From Streptomyces litmocidini (GTDB lineage Bacteria > Actinomycetota > Actinomycetes > Streptomycetales > Streptomycetaceae): a DNA stretch of 64,000 bases. Position numbers and translations under genes: made by a program. This document shows, one piece after another, positions 6,949 to 15,301 of this stretch (position 1 is its first letter; each line of letters opens with the position of its first letter). The notes under the pieces are model-generated. The model saw nothing but the letters and a program-made list of their open reading frames with translations. It did no database searches and was not told the DNA's origin. The DNA is taken from the NCBI RefSeq assembly GCF_014649755.1, contig NZ_BMTQ01000018.1, positions 62,001 through 126,000 of the forward strand. Direction: 5' to 3'.

Positions 6949-8028
6949 TCAGAAGACGACCAGGGCCCGGCCGCCCTTGCCCGCGAGCATGTTCTCGAAG
7001 GCGCCCGGGATGCCCTCCAGGGTGATCCGCTCGGTGACGAGGGCGCCGAGGTCGAACCGGCCCGCCCGGATGTGCTCGGCGAGCACCGGCAGGTCGTCGG
7101 CCGGGTTCGAGTTGCCGTAGACGCAGCCGGCCAGGGTGCGGCCCCAGTGGAAGATCTCCAGGGCGTGGAAGGTGACCTGCTGGTCCTTGCCGCCGATGCC
7201 GACGACCGTGGTGCGGCCGCCGCGCCGGGTGGACTCCCAGGCGGTGCGGATGGTGACGGCCCGGCCGACGCACTCGACGGCCACGTCGACGCCCTGGCCG
7301 CCGGTCAGCTTCCGGATGTCCTTGGCGGTGGTCTCGGAGGCGACGACGTACTCGGTGGCTCCGGCGGCCCGCGCGAGCGCCTCCTTCTCCGGGGAGACGT
7401 CCACGGCGACGACGGTCGAAGCGCCCGCGATCCGGGCGGCCTGGAGCGTGGCGAGACCCACCCCGCCGACGCCGAAGACGGCGACGGTCTCGCCCTCCCC
7501 GACCCTGGCGGAGTGGTGGACGGCGCCCCAGCCGGTGAGGACGGCGCAGCCGAGGAGGGCGGCGTCGGTGAGCGGCACCCCTTCCGGGGCGGGCAGGACG
7601 CAGTTCGCGGCGACGACCGTCTCCTCGGCGAAGGCGGCGACGTTGAGTCCGGGGTGGAGGTCCCTGCCGTCCTCCGTGCGGGCGTGGATGTTCGCCGCGC
7701 CGGTCAGGGCGTTCGCGCAGAGCCAGACCTCGCCCAGCGAGCAGGGGTGGCAGCTGCCGCAGGACGGCGCCCAGTTGAGGACGACGCCGTCGCCGGGGGC
7801 GACGTGGGTGACTCCCTCGCCGACGGAGACGACGGTGCCCGCGCCCTCGTGGCCGAGGACGGCCGGGACGGGCACGCGCATGGTGCCGTTCGAGAGGGAG
7901 AGGTCGGAGTGGCAGACCCCGGCGGCGGCGAGCCGGACCCGGACCCGGCCGGGGCCGGGCTCGGGGAGTTCGATGCCGGTGATCTCCAGCGGAGAGCCGA
8001 CGGCGGGCAGGACGGCGGCGCGGATCAC
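6949..8028 (-). CDS. Zn-dependent medium-chain alcohol dehydrogenase
   Basis: 359 residues. Catalytic zinc ligands Cys39, His60 and a later Cys in 'LLGCAVLTG' are present, as are the four structural-zinc cysteines Cys90, 93, 96 and 104. The NAD fingerprint 'GVGGVG' follows. It resembles class III-like actinobacterial alcohol dehydrogenases (Rv3086/AdhD group), which oxidise primary alcohols to aldehydes, some with mycothiol or NDMA. GTG 8028 is chosen because GAGGAGAGACGC directly precedes it. It lies 17 bp after the aldehyde dehydrogenase stop, so the pair forms an operon that turns an alcohol into its acid. Substrate not deducible. Confidence 0.88.
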   Translation of the reverse strand: MIRAAVLPAVGSPLEITGIELPEPGPGRVRVRLAAAGVCHSDLSLSNGTMRVPVPAVLGHEGAGTVVSVGEGVTHVAPGDGVVLNWAPSCGSCHPCSLGEVWLCANALTGAANIHARTEDGRDLHPGLNVAAFAEETVVAANCVLPAPEGVPLTDAALLGCAVLTGWGAVHHSARVGEGETVAVFGVGGVGLATLQAARIAGASTVVAVDVSPEKEALARAAGATEYVVASETTAKDIRKLTGGQGVDVAVECVGRAVTIRTAWESTRRGGRTTVVGIGGKDQQVTFHALEIFHWGRTLAGCVYGNSNPADDLPVLAEHIRAGRFDLGALVTERITLEGIPGAFENMLAGKGGRALVVF

Positions 8029-8045
8029 GCGTCTCTCCTCGATGC

Positions 8046-9437
8046 CTAGAACTGCAGGGACTTGGTCTGGAGGTACTCGGCGAGGCCGTGCGCGCCGAGC
8101 TCCCGGCCGACGCCGGACTGCTTGTAGCCGCCGAAGGGGGCCAGCGGGTTGAAGCGGCCGCCGTTGATGTCGACCTGGCCGGTGTCCATGCGGCGGGCGA
8201 AGGCGACGGCCGCCCCGGGCTCGCCCCAGACGGCTCCGGCGAGCCCGTAGACGGTGCCGTTGGCGAGGGCGAGGGCCTCTTCCTCGTCCTCGTACCGGAG
8301 GAGCGAGACGACGGGGCCGAAGATCTCCTCCTGCGCGATGGTCATGTCGGGGGTGACGTCGGCGAAGACGGTCGGGGAGACGTAGTAGCCGGTCTCGCGC
8401 GGGGCCTCGGGGCCGCCGGCGACGAGCCGGGCGCCCTCCTCGATGCCCTTCTCGATGTAGCCGCGGACCCGCTGCTGCTGCTTGGCGTTGACGAGGGGGC
8501 CGACGCGCTCGCCGGGGACGTACTTGGCGACGGCCTCCGCGGCGAGCGCCACCGCCTCCTCGTACCGGTCGGCCGGGATCAGCATCCGGGTCCAGGCGCT
8601 GCACGTCTGGCCGGAGTTGGACATGACGTTGGCGATGCCGACGGCGACGGCCTTGGGGAGGTCGGCGCTCGGCAGGATCACGTTCGCGGACTTGCCGCCG
8701 AGTTCGAGCGCGACCCGCTTGACGGCGCCGCCCGCGAGGGCGCCGATGCGGCGGCCGACGGCGGTGGAGCCGGTGAAGGAGACGAGGTCCACGTCGGGGT
8801 GCTCGGCGAGCGCCTGTCCGGCGACCGGGCCGAGGCCGGTGACCAGGTTGAAGACGCCGGCGGGCAGTCCGGCCTCGTGGACGGCCTCCGCGAAGAGCTG
8901 CGCGGTGAGCGGGGTGTCCTCGGCGGGCTTGAGGACGGTGGTGCAGCCGGCGGCGAGGGCCGGGGCGACCTTGGCGACGATCTGGTGGAGCGGGTAGTTC
9001 CAGGGGGTGATGGCGGCGACGACGCCGACCGGCTCGGCGTAGACGGTGGAGTTGCCGACCTTCTCCTCGAAGGGGTGGGTGGCGGCGAGTTCGGCGTAGC
9101 TGCCGGCGACGGCGATCGGCAGTCCGGCGTGGACGGCGGCGGCGAGCTGCGGCGGGGCCCCGAGTTCGGCGGTGACGGTCGCGGCGATCTCCTCCGCGCG
9201 GGCGGCGAGCACGTCACGGAGGGCGGCGATCCGGGCTCCGCGCTCGGCGGGCGGGGTGGCCGCCCAGCCGGGGAGCGCGGCGCGGGCGGCGCGCACGGCG
9301 GCGTCGACGTCCTCGGCGGTGCCCGCCGGGACGTGGCCGATGACCTGCTCGTCGGCCGGGTTCAGCACCGGGATGGTGTCGGTGGAGGAGGCGGGGCGCC
9401 ACTCCCCGCCGATGTACATCGCGTCGTGGGCCTTCAT
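8046..9437 (-). CDS. NAD(P)-dependent aldehyde dehydrogenase
   Basis: 463-residue ALDH-superfamily enzyme. The motifs are the cofactor region 'ITPWNYPLHQ', the general base Glu in 'LELGGKS', and the nucleophile Cys in 'SGQTCSAWTR'. It converts an aldehyde to the carboxylate in the cytoplasm. ATG 9437 has GAGGAGA eight bases upstream; an in-frame start 63 bp upstream lacks a ribosome site. First gene of a two-gene operon with the alcohol dehydrogenase. Its convergent position beside the nitroimidazole cluster could be coincidence; guanidinoacetaldehyde oxidation is only a speculation. Confidence 0.9.
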   Translation of the reverse strand: MKAHDAMYIGGEWRPASSTDTIPVLNPADEQVIGHVPAGTAEDVDAAVRAARAALPGWAATPPAERGARIAALRDVLAARAEEIAATVTAELGAPPQLAAAVHAGLPIAVAGSYAELAATHPFEEKVGNSTVYAEPVGVVAAITPWNYPLHQIVAKVAPALAAGCTTVLKPAEDTPLTAQLFAEAVHEAGLPAGVFNLVTGLGPVAGQALAEHPDVDLVSFTGSTAVGRRIGALAGGAVKRVALELGGKSANVILPSADLPKAVAVGIANVMSNSGQTCSAWTRMLIPADRYEEAVALAAEAVAKYVPGERVGPLVNAKQQQRVRGYIEKGIEEGARLVAGGPEAPRETGYYVSPTVFADVTPDMTIAQEEIFGPVVSLLRYEDEEEALALANGTVYGLAGAVWGEPGAAVAFARRMDTGQVDINGGRFNPLAPFGGYKQSGVGRELGAHGLAEYLQTKSLQF

Positions 9438-9498
9438 CCGCTGTCTCCTCAGGTCGCCCGTGCGTGGTCCGTGCCCGGTCCGTGCGTGGTCCCGACCC

Positions 9499-9517
9499 AA
9501 ACTAGCGCTGTTAGTTT
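9499..9517. promoter_or_regulatory. Dyad operator upstream of the aldehyde/alcohol dehydrogenase operon
   Basis: AAACTA (9499-9504), 7-bp spacer GCGCTGT, TAGTTT (9512-9517): a perfect dyad of the size and style bound by TetR-family repressors, 62 bp before the aldehyde dehydrogenase ATG. The regulator is not adjacent. Confidence 0.5.
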
Positions 9518-9913
9518 TCCGGCGCCAGGGTCCGCCGGAGTGCCCCGGGTCTCACCGGGCGGCACGCTCCGAAGCCGGCGGGCGGCACGCCCCGCACCCG
9601 CTCCGCGGCGGGTACCGGCCCCCTCGGCGGCGTACGGGGGCGCCGCTCGATCGTGCCGTCCCGGGCCGCGCCCTGTCCACGGCGGTCCCGGACAGCCGTA
9701 CGGCGCCGGAACTGGCGGAATCCTCCTTGCCGGCGGGCGCGTCGGGCCCGAGGCGTACGAGGCGTCCGAGGCGGACGACGGGCGGACGGCGGGCGGCGCG
9801 CCCCTCCGGGCACGACACGCGCCCCGGTCGACGGAGCGGCTGGATTCCGTCGGCCGGGGCGTGGGCCCGTGTGCGGGTCCGGCAGGTCCGGGGCGTGGGG
9901 CCGGGCGCCGGGG
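9518..9913. other. Non-coding GC-rich stretch
   Basis: About 400 bp between the operator dyad and the sortase stop. No convincing start with a ribosome site is present on either strand, and long open frames here are compositional. No terminator-like hairpin with a T-run was seen. Confidence 0.5.
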
Positions 9914-10675
9914 TCAGATCTTCTGGGCGATCTCGGTGAGGTGGGCGAAGACGACGATGTTCGCCTCGTAGCCCTTGCCCCGGTCGAAGGTCCCGCCGCA
10001 GGTGAGCAGCCGCAGTTCGGGCCGCCCGGTGTCTCCGTACACCTCCTTGTCGGGGAAGGCGTTCTTGGCGTACGTCCGGACGCGGTCGATCGTGAAGACG
10101 GCGACCTTGCCGTCGGCGCGGGCGACCCGCACGGTGTTGCCCGCGCTGAGCGAGTCGAGGTTGAGGAAGACCGCGGGCCCGGTGCGGGTGTCGCGGTGGC
10201 CGACGACGACGGCGGTTCCGCGCTCGCCGGGAGCGGGTCCCTTGGCATACCAGCCGGCGACGCGGGGGTTGTCGACGGGCGGCGTGCCGAGCCTCCCCTC
10301 GGCGTCGAGGCCGAGCTTGATCACGGGGGCCTCGAGGGTGATGGCCGGGACGGCGACGGTGACGGGGCGCGAGCGGGCCATCGGCGCGGGCGGGGGCGCG
10401 GACGAAGGAGTGGGACGCGGCTTGGGCCTGGCCCCGGGCGTGGCTCCGGGCAGCGCCCGGGGCGTCCGCTCGTGGTCCAGGGCCGCGGGTGCTCCGGCCG
10501 CCGTCCCGGCCCGGCCGTGGGCGGCCGGGGCCGCGGCGAGCGGCGGGTCGGCCGGTTCCCCGTCACCGGCCCACCAGACTCCCCCCGTCACCAGGACCAC
10601 GGTCATCACCGCGGTCCTGGCGAGCCGGAGCAGGCGCCGTTGCCTGCGGGTGAAGCGGGACCTACGCGGCGCCAT
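9914..10675 (-). CDS. Class F sortase
   Basis: 253 residues: an Arg-rich N-terminus, one membrane anchor (residues about 20-38), a Pro/Ala-rich spacer, then the sortase domain. The catalytic His is in 'VVVGHRDT' and the catalytic Cys in 'LLTCGG'; an Arg further on could complete the triad. Class F sortases are the single-gene actinobacterial housekeeping-like transpeptidases that attach secreted proteins to peptidoglycan. Its start overlaps the end of the upstream gene by 14 bp, so that surface protein is the obvious candidate substrate or partner. Confidence 0.88.
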   Translation of the reverse strand: MAPRRSRFTRRQRRLLRLARTAVMTVVLVTGGVWWAGDGEPADPPLAAAPAAHGRAGTAAGAPAALDHERTPRALPGATPGARPKPRPTPSSAPPPAPMARSRPVTVAVPAITLEAPVIKLGLDAEGRLGTPPVDNPRVAGWYAKGPAPGERGTAVVVGHRDTRTGPAVFLNLDSLSAGNTVRVARADGKVAVFTIDRVRTYAKNAFPDKEVYGDTGRPELRLLTCGGTFDRGKGYEANIVVFAHLTEIAQKI

Positions 10676-11318
10676 GGGCGCGGCGGCGCGAGCGGCGGAT
10701 CAGGACGAGCCCGGCCGTACCGGCGAGGCCGGCGGCGACGGCCGCCCCGACGCCGAAGGCGGAGGAGTCCTCGGCGGCGAGCTGCGCGCTGCCGCCGCCG
10801 CCGGCACCGACCGGGCCGTGCGGGGGCCTGCCGTGGCCGTGACCGCCGCCGTTGCCGTTGCCGCCGTTGTTGTTGCCGCCGTTGTTGTTGGGGCCGTCGG
10901 GGCAGTGCACCCGGAAGACCTTCGACTTCGGGGCGCCGTTCATGTTCGCCCACGTCCACTCGACCTTGTACATGCCGCTCGGCACGCCGCTGACGGGCCC
11001 GGTGAACCCGTAGCCGGTCGCGTCGAGGGTGATGCTGCCGTTCCCGAACGAGGGGTCGCCCGGCCGGCTCGGCTGCGCGACGATGTTCCACTGGACGGTC
11101 GGCACGCCGACGAAGTTGAAGGCGGAGAACTTGAAGGTGCACCCGACCTGCGGCTCGTTGGCCTGGCTGTTGTCAGGGGTGTTCTCCCGATGGACCTTGA
11201 CGTCGCCGTTGTCACCGGGCGCCGCGAAGGCCGCCGATGCGCCCCCGAGGGTGACGGTGCTGAGCGCCAGGGTGGCGAGCGCCGCCCGGAGCAGGGCGCG
11301 GGTGGGGGGTGTCGTCAT
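10662..11318 (-). CDS. Secreted surface protein coupled to class F sortase
   Basis: 218 residues: signal peptide to about residue 32 ('GGASAAFAAPG'), a beta-rich domain of about 110 residues with two Cys, a Gly/Asn/His-rich linker starting near residue 145, then a hydrophobic segment and the basic tail 'RRSRRRAHGAA'. This ordering (linker, hydrophobic helix, basic end) is the sorting-signal architecture. The expected LPxTG is replaced by 'QLAAEDSS', so cell-wall anchoring is uncertain; it may stay as a membrane protein. Its 14-bp overlap with the sortase gene supports a joint role. The beta-rich domain is not one I recognise. Confidence 0.78.
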   Translation of the reverse strand: MTTPPTRALLRAALATLALSTVTLGGASAAFAAPGDNGDVKVHRENTPDNSQANEPQVGCTFKFSAFNFVGVPTVQWNIVAQPSRPGDPSFGNGSITLDATGYGFTGPVSGVPSGMYKVEWTWANMNGAPKSKVFRVHCPDGPNNNGGNNNGGNGNGGGHGHGRPPHGPVGAGGGGSAQLAAEDSSAFGVGAAVAAGLAGTAGLVLIRRSRRRAHGAA

Positions 11319-11475
11319 GGTGGAGGTCCTCCAGTCGTGAACTCATCGGACGCTTACTGCGATAATCCGACTATCTGTCACAAACCGGGCACGGAGGGTG
11401 GCGACTCGACGCGCCGCCCTCCGACTTCCACCCGTCCGGCTCACCACCGTCCACGGGCGACGGGGCCCGGCCGGG

Positions 11476-12900
11476 TCAGACGATCCCGAAGAGGATCCCC
11501 GCCGCCAGCACGACCAGCGAGGTCAGCGCGGCCCACTTCACCGTGAACCTGGTGTGGTCGCCGAACTCCACCTTCGCCATGCCGACCAGCACGTACACGG
11601 CGGGAACCAGCGGGCTCGACATGTGCAGGGCCTGGCCGACCAGCGAGGCGCGGGCGATCTCCAGGGAGGACACGCCGTGGGCCGCGCCCGCCTCGGCGAG
11701 GACGGGCAGCACGCCGAAGTAGAAGCCGTCGTTCGACATGAAGTACGTGAGCGGGAGGCTCAGCACGCCGGTGACCAGGGCCATGTGCGGGCCCATGCCC
11801 GCGGGGATGGCGCCGACGAGCCAGTCGGCCATGTGCTTGACCATGCCCGTGCCGGTGAGGACGCCCGTGAAGACGGCGGCGGCGAAGACCATGCCCGCGA
11901 CGTTGAGGACGTTGTCCGCGTGGGCGGCGATCCGCTCCTTCTGCTCGGCCATCTTCGGGAAGTTGACGGTGAGCGCGAGGGCGGCGCCGAGGAGGAACAG
12001 CACCGGGATCGGCAGCAGTTCGAGGATCATCGCGGCGAGCAGCGCCACCGTCAGGGCGGCGTTGAACCAGTACAGCCGGGGGCGGAGCGTCGTCCGGTGC
12101 GGGTCGAGCCCCTGGAAGCCGTCGCCCTCGCCGGCGTCCGCGCCGACCGCCACGCCGGGGGCGTCACCGGTGGAGCCCGCGGCCTTCCTGCCGCCGCCCT
12201 CGCCCTCGCCCCTGCCGCCGCCCGCCGTGACCAGCACCGCGTCGGCCTCCGTGACCAGCGCCTCGTCGAGGGCCAGGTAGCCGATGCGCTTGCGCTCGCG
12301 GCGCCCGAGCACGTACGCCAGCACGAAGACGAAGAGCAGGCCCACGCCGAGCGCGGGGATCATCGGCACGAAGATGTCGGCGGCGTCCAGCTTGAGCGCG
12401 GTCGCGGCGCGCGCGGTGGGGCCGCCCCACGGCAGGGTGTTCATGACGCCGTTGGCGGTGGCGGCGACACCCGTCATGACCACCAGGCTCATCTTGAGCC
12501 GCTTGTAGAGCGGGTACATCGCCGAGACGGTGATCATGAAGGTGGTGGAGCCGTCGCCGTCCAGCGAGACGATCGCGGCGAGCACCGCCGTGCCCACGAC
12601 GACCCGCACGGGGTCCGCCTTGCAGAAGCGCAGGATGCCCCGGACGATCGGGTCGAAGAGACCGACGTCGATCATGACGCCGAAGTAGACGATCGCGAAC
12701 ATCAGCATCGCGGCGGTCGGCGCCAGCTTGCCGACCCCTTCGATGACGTAGTCGCCGAGCTGGGCCCCCTGCCCGACCGCGACGCAGAACAGCGCGGGAA
12801 CCAGGACGAGCGCCGCGATCGGCGACATCTTCTTGAGCATGATCAGGACCAGGAAGGTCGCGATCATGGCGAAACCGAGGACGGTCAGCATGGAGGACAC
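11476..12900 (-). CDS. CitMHS-family metal-citrate/H+ symporter
   Basis: 474 residues with about twelve membrane segments and a hydrophilic Gly-rich loop around residues 225-260. Motifs such as 'DGDGSTTFMIT', 'NTLPWGGPTARAA' and 'MSNDGFYFG' are typical of CitM/CitH citrate transporters of Bacillus and Streptomyces, which take up citrate complexed with Mg2+ or Ca2+. GAGGTG precedes the ATG. It stands alone: the 157 bp before the next gene and the 124 bp upstream hold no regulator, whereas CitM genes are often next to a two-component pair. Confidence 0.88.
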   Translation of the reverse strand: MSSMLTVLGFAMIATFLVLIMLKKMSPIAALVLVPALFCVAVGQGAQLGDYVIEGVGKLAPTAAMLMFAIVYFGVMIDVGLFDPIVRGILRFCKADPVRVVVGTAVLAAIVSLDGDGSTTFMITVSAMYPLYKRLKMSLVVMTGVAATANGVMNTLPWGGPTARAATALKLDAADIFVPMIPALGVGLLFVFVLAYVLGRRERKRIGYLALDEALVTEADAVLVTAGGGRGEGEGGGRKAAGSTGDAPGVAVGADAGEGDGFQGLDPHRTTLRPRLYWFNAALTVALLAAMILELLPIPVLFLLGAALALTVNFPKMAEQKERIAAHADNVLNVAGMVFAAAVFTGVLTGTGMVKHMADWLVGAIPAGMGPHMALVTGVLSLPLTYFMSNDGFYFGVLPVLAEAGAAHGVSSLEIARASLVGQALHMSSPLVPAVYVLVGMAKVEFGDHTRFTVKWAALTSLVVLAAGILFGIV

Positions 12901-13024
12901 CTCACGTTCACCCTTGAACTGCCGCCGAGCGGCGGTCCGGATGACCGTAGGTGCCCCCCTCCGTCGCCAGCAAGACGTTGACGCGTGAGCAATACGAGCA
13001 AAACCCCAGGTCAGAGAAGTGGGG

Positions 13025-15226
13025 CTACGGCAGGGGCGACACCTGCACGGGGAAGCCGTTCAGGACGGCGGTCCCGGACAGGGGGTCGATCCGGGACCCG
13101 TCGAGCAACTGGTTGACGTTGACGCCGGGGCGGGTGGAGGCGACGGCGAGCCGGGTGCCCGGCCGGTCGTGGCCCCAGCCGTGCGGGAGGCTGACGACGC
13201 CCGGCCGCACGCCGTCGGTGACCTCCACCGGCACCTCCACCTCGCCGCCCTCCCCCTTCACCCGGGCGACCCCGCCGTCGGTCAGCCGCAGCCGCTCCGC
13301 GTCCCGGGGGTGCACCTGGAGGGTGCAGCGGTTCGAACCCCCGCCCAGGGCCGGGGTGTTGTGCAGCCAGCTGTTGTTCGAGCGCAGGTGCCTGCGTCCG
13401 ACGAGCTGGAGGGTCCCCGGCTCCGGTACGGCGTCGAGGGCGGCCCGCAGCCGGGGCAGGTCGGCGGCGAGGGGCTCCGGGAACAGTTCGATCCGCCCGC
13501 TGCGGGTCTTGAGGAGCCCGGGCAGGCGCGGCTTCAGCGGGCCGAGGTCGATGCCGTGCGGGTGCGCCTTCAGCTCGTCGAGGGTGAGGCCGTACGGTCC
13601 GAGCCGCAGCATCAGGTCGAGCCGCCGCTCGGCTCCGTCGGCGCCGGAGAGCCGGGCGGCGAACTCCTCGGGATCCGCGCCGTACGCCGGCGAGTGCTCC
13701 TGCGTCACCGCCTTGGCGAGGGTCGTGTCGACGGCCAGGTCGTCGACGGCGGACGGCGGCGCCCCGTGCATCCCCGAGACGGCGAGGATCAGCCGGGCGT
13801 GGATCTCGCACTCGTCCATGCGGTCCGCTTCGAGGGGGAGGGCCGCCGGTGTGTAGCGGGCCTGGTCGCGGACGGCGAAGGAGTTGAAGGCGAAGTCGAA
13901 GTGGGCGCTCCGGGAGGGCGGCGGCGGGGGCAGCAGGACGTCGGCGTGGCGGGTGGTCTCGTTGAGGTACGGGTCGACGGCGACCATCAGGTCGAGGGAG
14001 CCGAGGGCCGCGTCGAGGCGGTCCCCGTCGGGCGCGGACAGGACGGGGTTGGCGGCGACCGTGATCACCGCGCGGATGCGTCCCTCCCCCGGCGTCTCGA
14101 TCTCCTCGGCGAGGGCGACGAGCGGCAGCTCGCCCTTGACCTCGGGGTGGTGCGAGACCCTGCTGTGCCGGCGGCCGAGGGCGAAACCCCTGCCGGGTCC
14201 CGCGGGGCGCGGGGCGGGCGCGGTGGCGGAGAGCGGGAAGAGCGCGCCGCCGGGCCGGTCGAGGTTGCCGGTGAGGACGTTGAGGACGTCGACGAGCCAG
14301 TTGGCGAGGCTGCCGTACTCCACGGTGGAGCTGCCCATCCGCCCGTAGACGGCGGCGGTGGGCGCGGCGGCGAGCTCCCGGGCCAGGGCGCGGACGGTGT
14401 CCGCGTCCACGTCGCAGGCGGCGGCGACCGCCTCGGGGCTGAACTCCCGCACCGCGGCCCGTACCTCCTCGACGCCCTCCACGTGGGCGGCGAGCGGGCC
14501 GAGGTCGGTGAGCTCCTCGTCGAAGAGGGTGTGGACGAGGGCGGCGAGGAGCAGCGCGTCGGCACCGGGGCGGATCGCGACGTGCCGGTCGGCGAGGCGG
14601 GCGGTGCGGGTGCGCCGGGGGTCGACGACGGTGAGGGTGCCGCCGCGCCGGCGCAGTGCCTTGAGCCTGCCGGGGAAGTCGGGGGCGGTGCACAGACTGC
14701 CGTTGGAGTCCAGCGGGTTGGCTCCGAGGACCAGCAGGTGGTCGGTGCGGTCCAGGTCCGGGACGGGGACGGCGAACGGGTCTCCGAAGAGCAGGCCGCT
14801 GGAGACGTGCTTGGGCATCTGGTCGAGCGTGGAGGCCGTGAAGAGGTTCCGGGTGCGCAACGCCCCGATCAGCAGGGGCGGGTAGAGGGCGCCGGCGATC
14901 GTGTGCGCGTTGGGGTTGCCCAGGACGATGCCCACGGAGTCCGGCCCGTGCTCCTCGACGATCGGCCGGATCCGGGCGGCGATCGTGTCGAACGCCTCGG
15001 CCCAGGTGGCCTCCTGGAGCCTGCCGTCCTTGCGGACCAGGGGGGTGCGGAGCCGGTCGGGGTCGGCGTCGATCTCGGGGAAGGAGGCGCCCTTGGGGCA
15101 GATGAACCCCCGGCTGAAGACGTCGTCGCGGTCGCCGCGCGCCCCGGTGACGCGGCTCCCGTCGAGCGTCAGGGTGAGTCCGCAGGTCGCTTCGCAGAGG
15201 GGGCAGATGCGCAGGGCGGTGGGCAT
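13025..15226 (-). CDS. Molybdopterin oxidoreductase (bis-MGD, [4Fe-4S])
   Basis: 733 residues. N-terminal [4Fe-4S] ligands are Cys8-x2-Cys11-x3-Cys15 and Cys43 in 'FICPKG'. Molybdopterin-binding motifs follow ('GNPNAHTIAG', 'GANPLDSNGS', 'VVDPRRTRTA'), and the C-terminal dinucleotide-binding domain contains 'RSNNSWLHN'. This is the DMSO reductase superfamily, close to the formate-dehydrogenase-like single-subunit proteins of Streptomyces. No selenocysteine or partner subunits are seen, so substrate and electron partner are unknown. ATG 15226 has GGGAGA upstream. A hypothetical role as cytoplasmic nitrate or formate enzyme is not supported by neighbours. Confidence 0.9.
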   Translation of the reverse strand: MPTALRICPLCEATCGLTLTLDGSRVTGARGDRDDVFSRGFICPKGASFPEIDADPDRLRTPLVRKDGRLQEATWAEAFDTIAARIRPIVEEHGPDSVGIVLGNPNAHTIAGALYPPLLIGALRTRNLFTASTLDQMPKHVSSGLLFGDPFAVPVPDLDRTDHLLVLGANPLDSNGSLCTAPDFPGRLKALRRRGGTLTVVDPRRTRTARLADRHVAIRPGADALLLAALVHTLFDEELTDLGPLAAHVEGVEEVRAAVREFSPEAVAAACDVDADTVRALARELAAAPTAAVYGRMGSSTVEYGSLANWLVDVLNVLTGNLDRPGGALFPLSATAPAPRPAGPGRGFALGRRHSRVSHHPEVKGELPLVALAEEIETPGEGRIRAVITVAANPVLSAPDGDRLDAALGSLDLMVAVDPYLNETTRHADVLLPPPPPSRSAHFDFAFNSFAVRDQARYTPAALPLEADRMDECEIHARLILAVSGMHGAPPSAVDDLAVDTTLAKAVTQEHSPAYGADPEEFAARLSGADGAERRLDLMLRLGPYGLTLDELKAHPHGIDLGPLKPRLPGLLKTRSGRIELFPEPLAADLPRLRAALDAVPEPGTLQLVGRRHLRSNNSWLHNTPALGGGSNRCTLQVHPRDAERLRLTDGGVARVKGEGGEVEVPVEVTDGVRPGVVSLPHGWGHDRPGTRLAVASTRPGVNVNQLLDGSRIDPLSGTAVLNGFPVQVSPLP

Positions 15227-15301
15227 GGCGTCTCCCTGGGTGCGTCGGGTGACGCCGAGCCTACCGACCGGTAGGCACGGGCGGGAGGGGTCTGCGGAAG
15301 G

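Noticed and set aside
6949..9437. Alcohol and aldehyde dehydrogenases as part of the nitroimidazole cluster
   Set aside because: They are convergent, separated by a hairpin terminator, and have their own operator; no pathway step needs them.
9511..10248. Long Pro/Ser/Arg-rich frame opposite the sortase and spacer
   Set aside because: It lies out of frame with the sortase, whose His and Cys motifs are intact, and has no recognisable domain.
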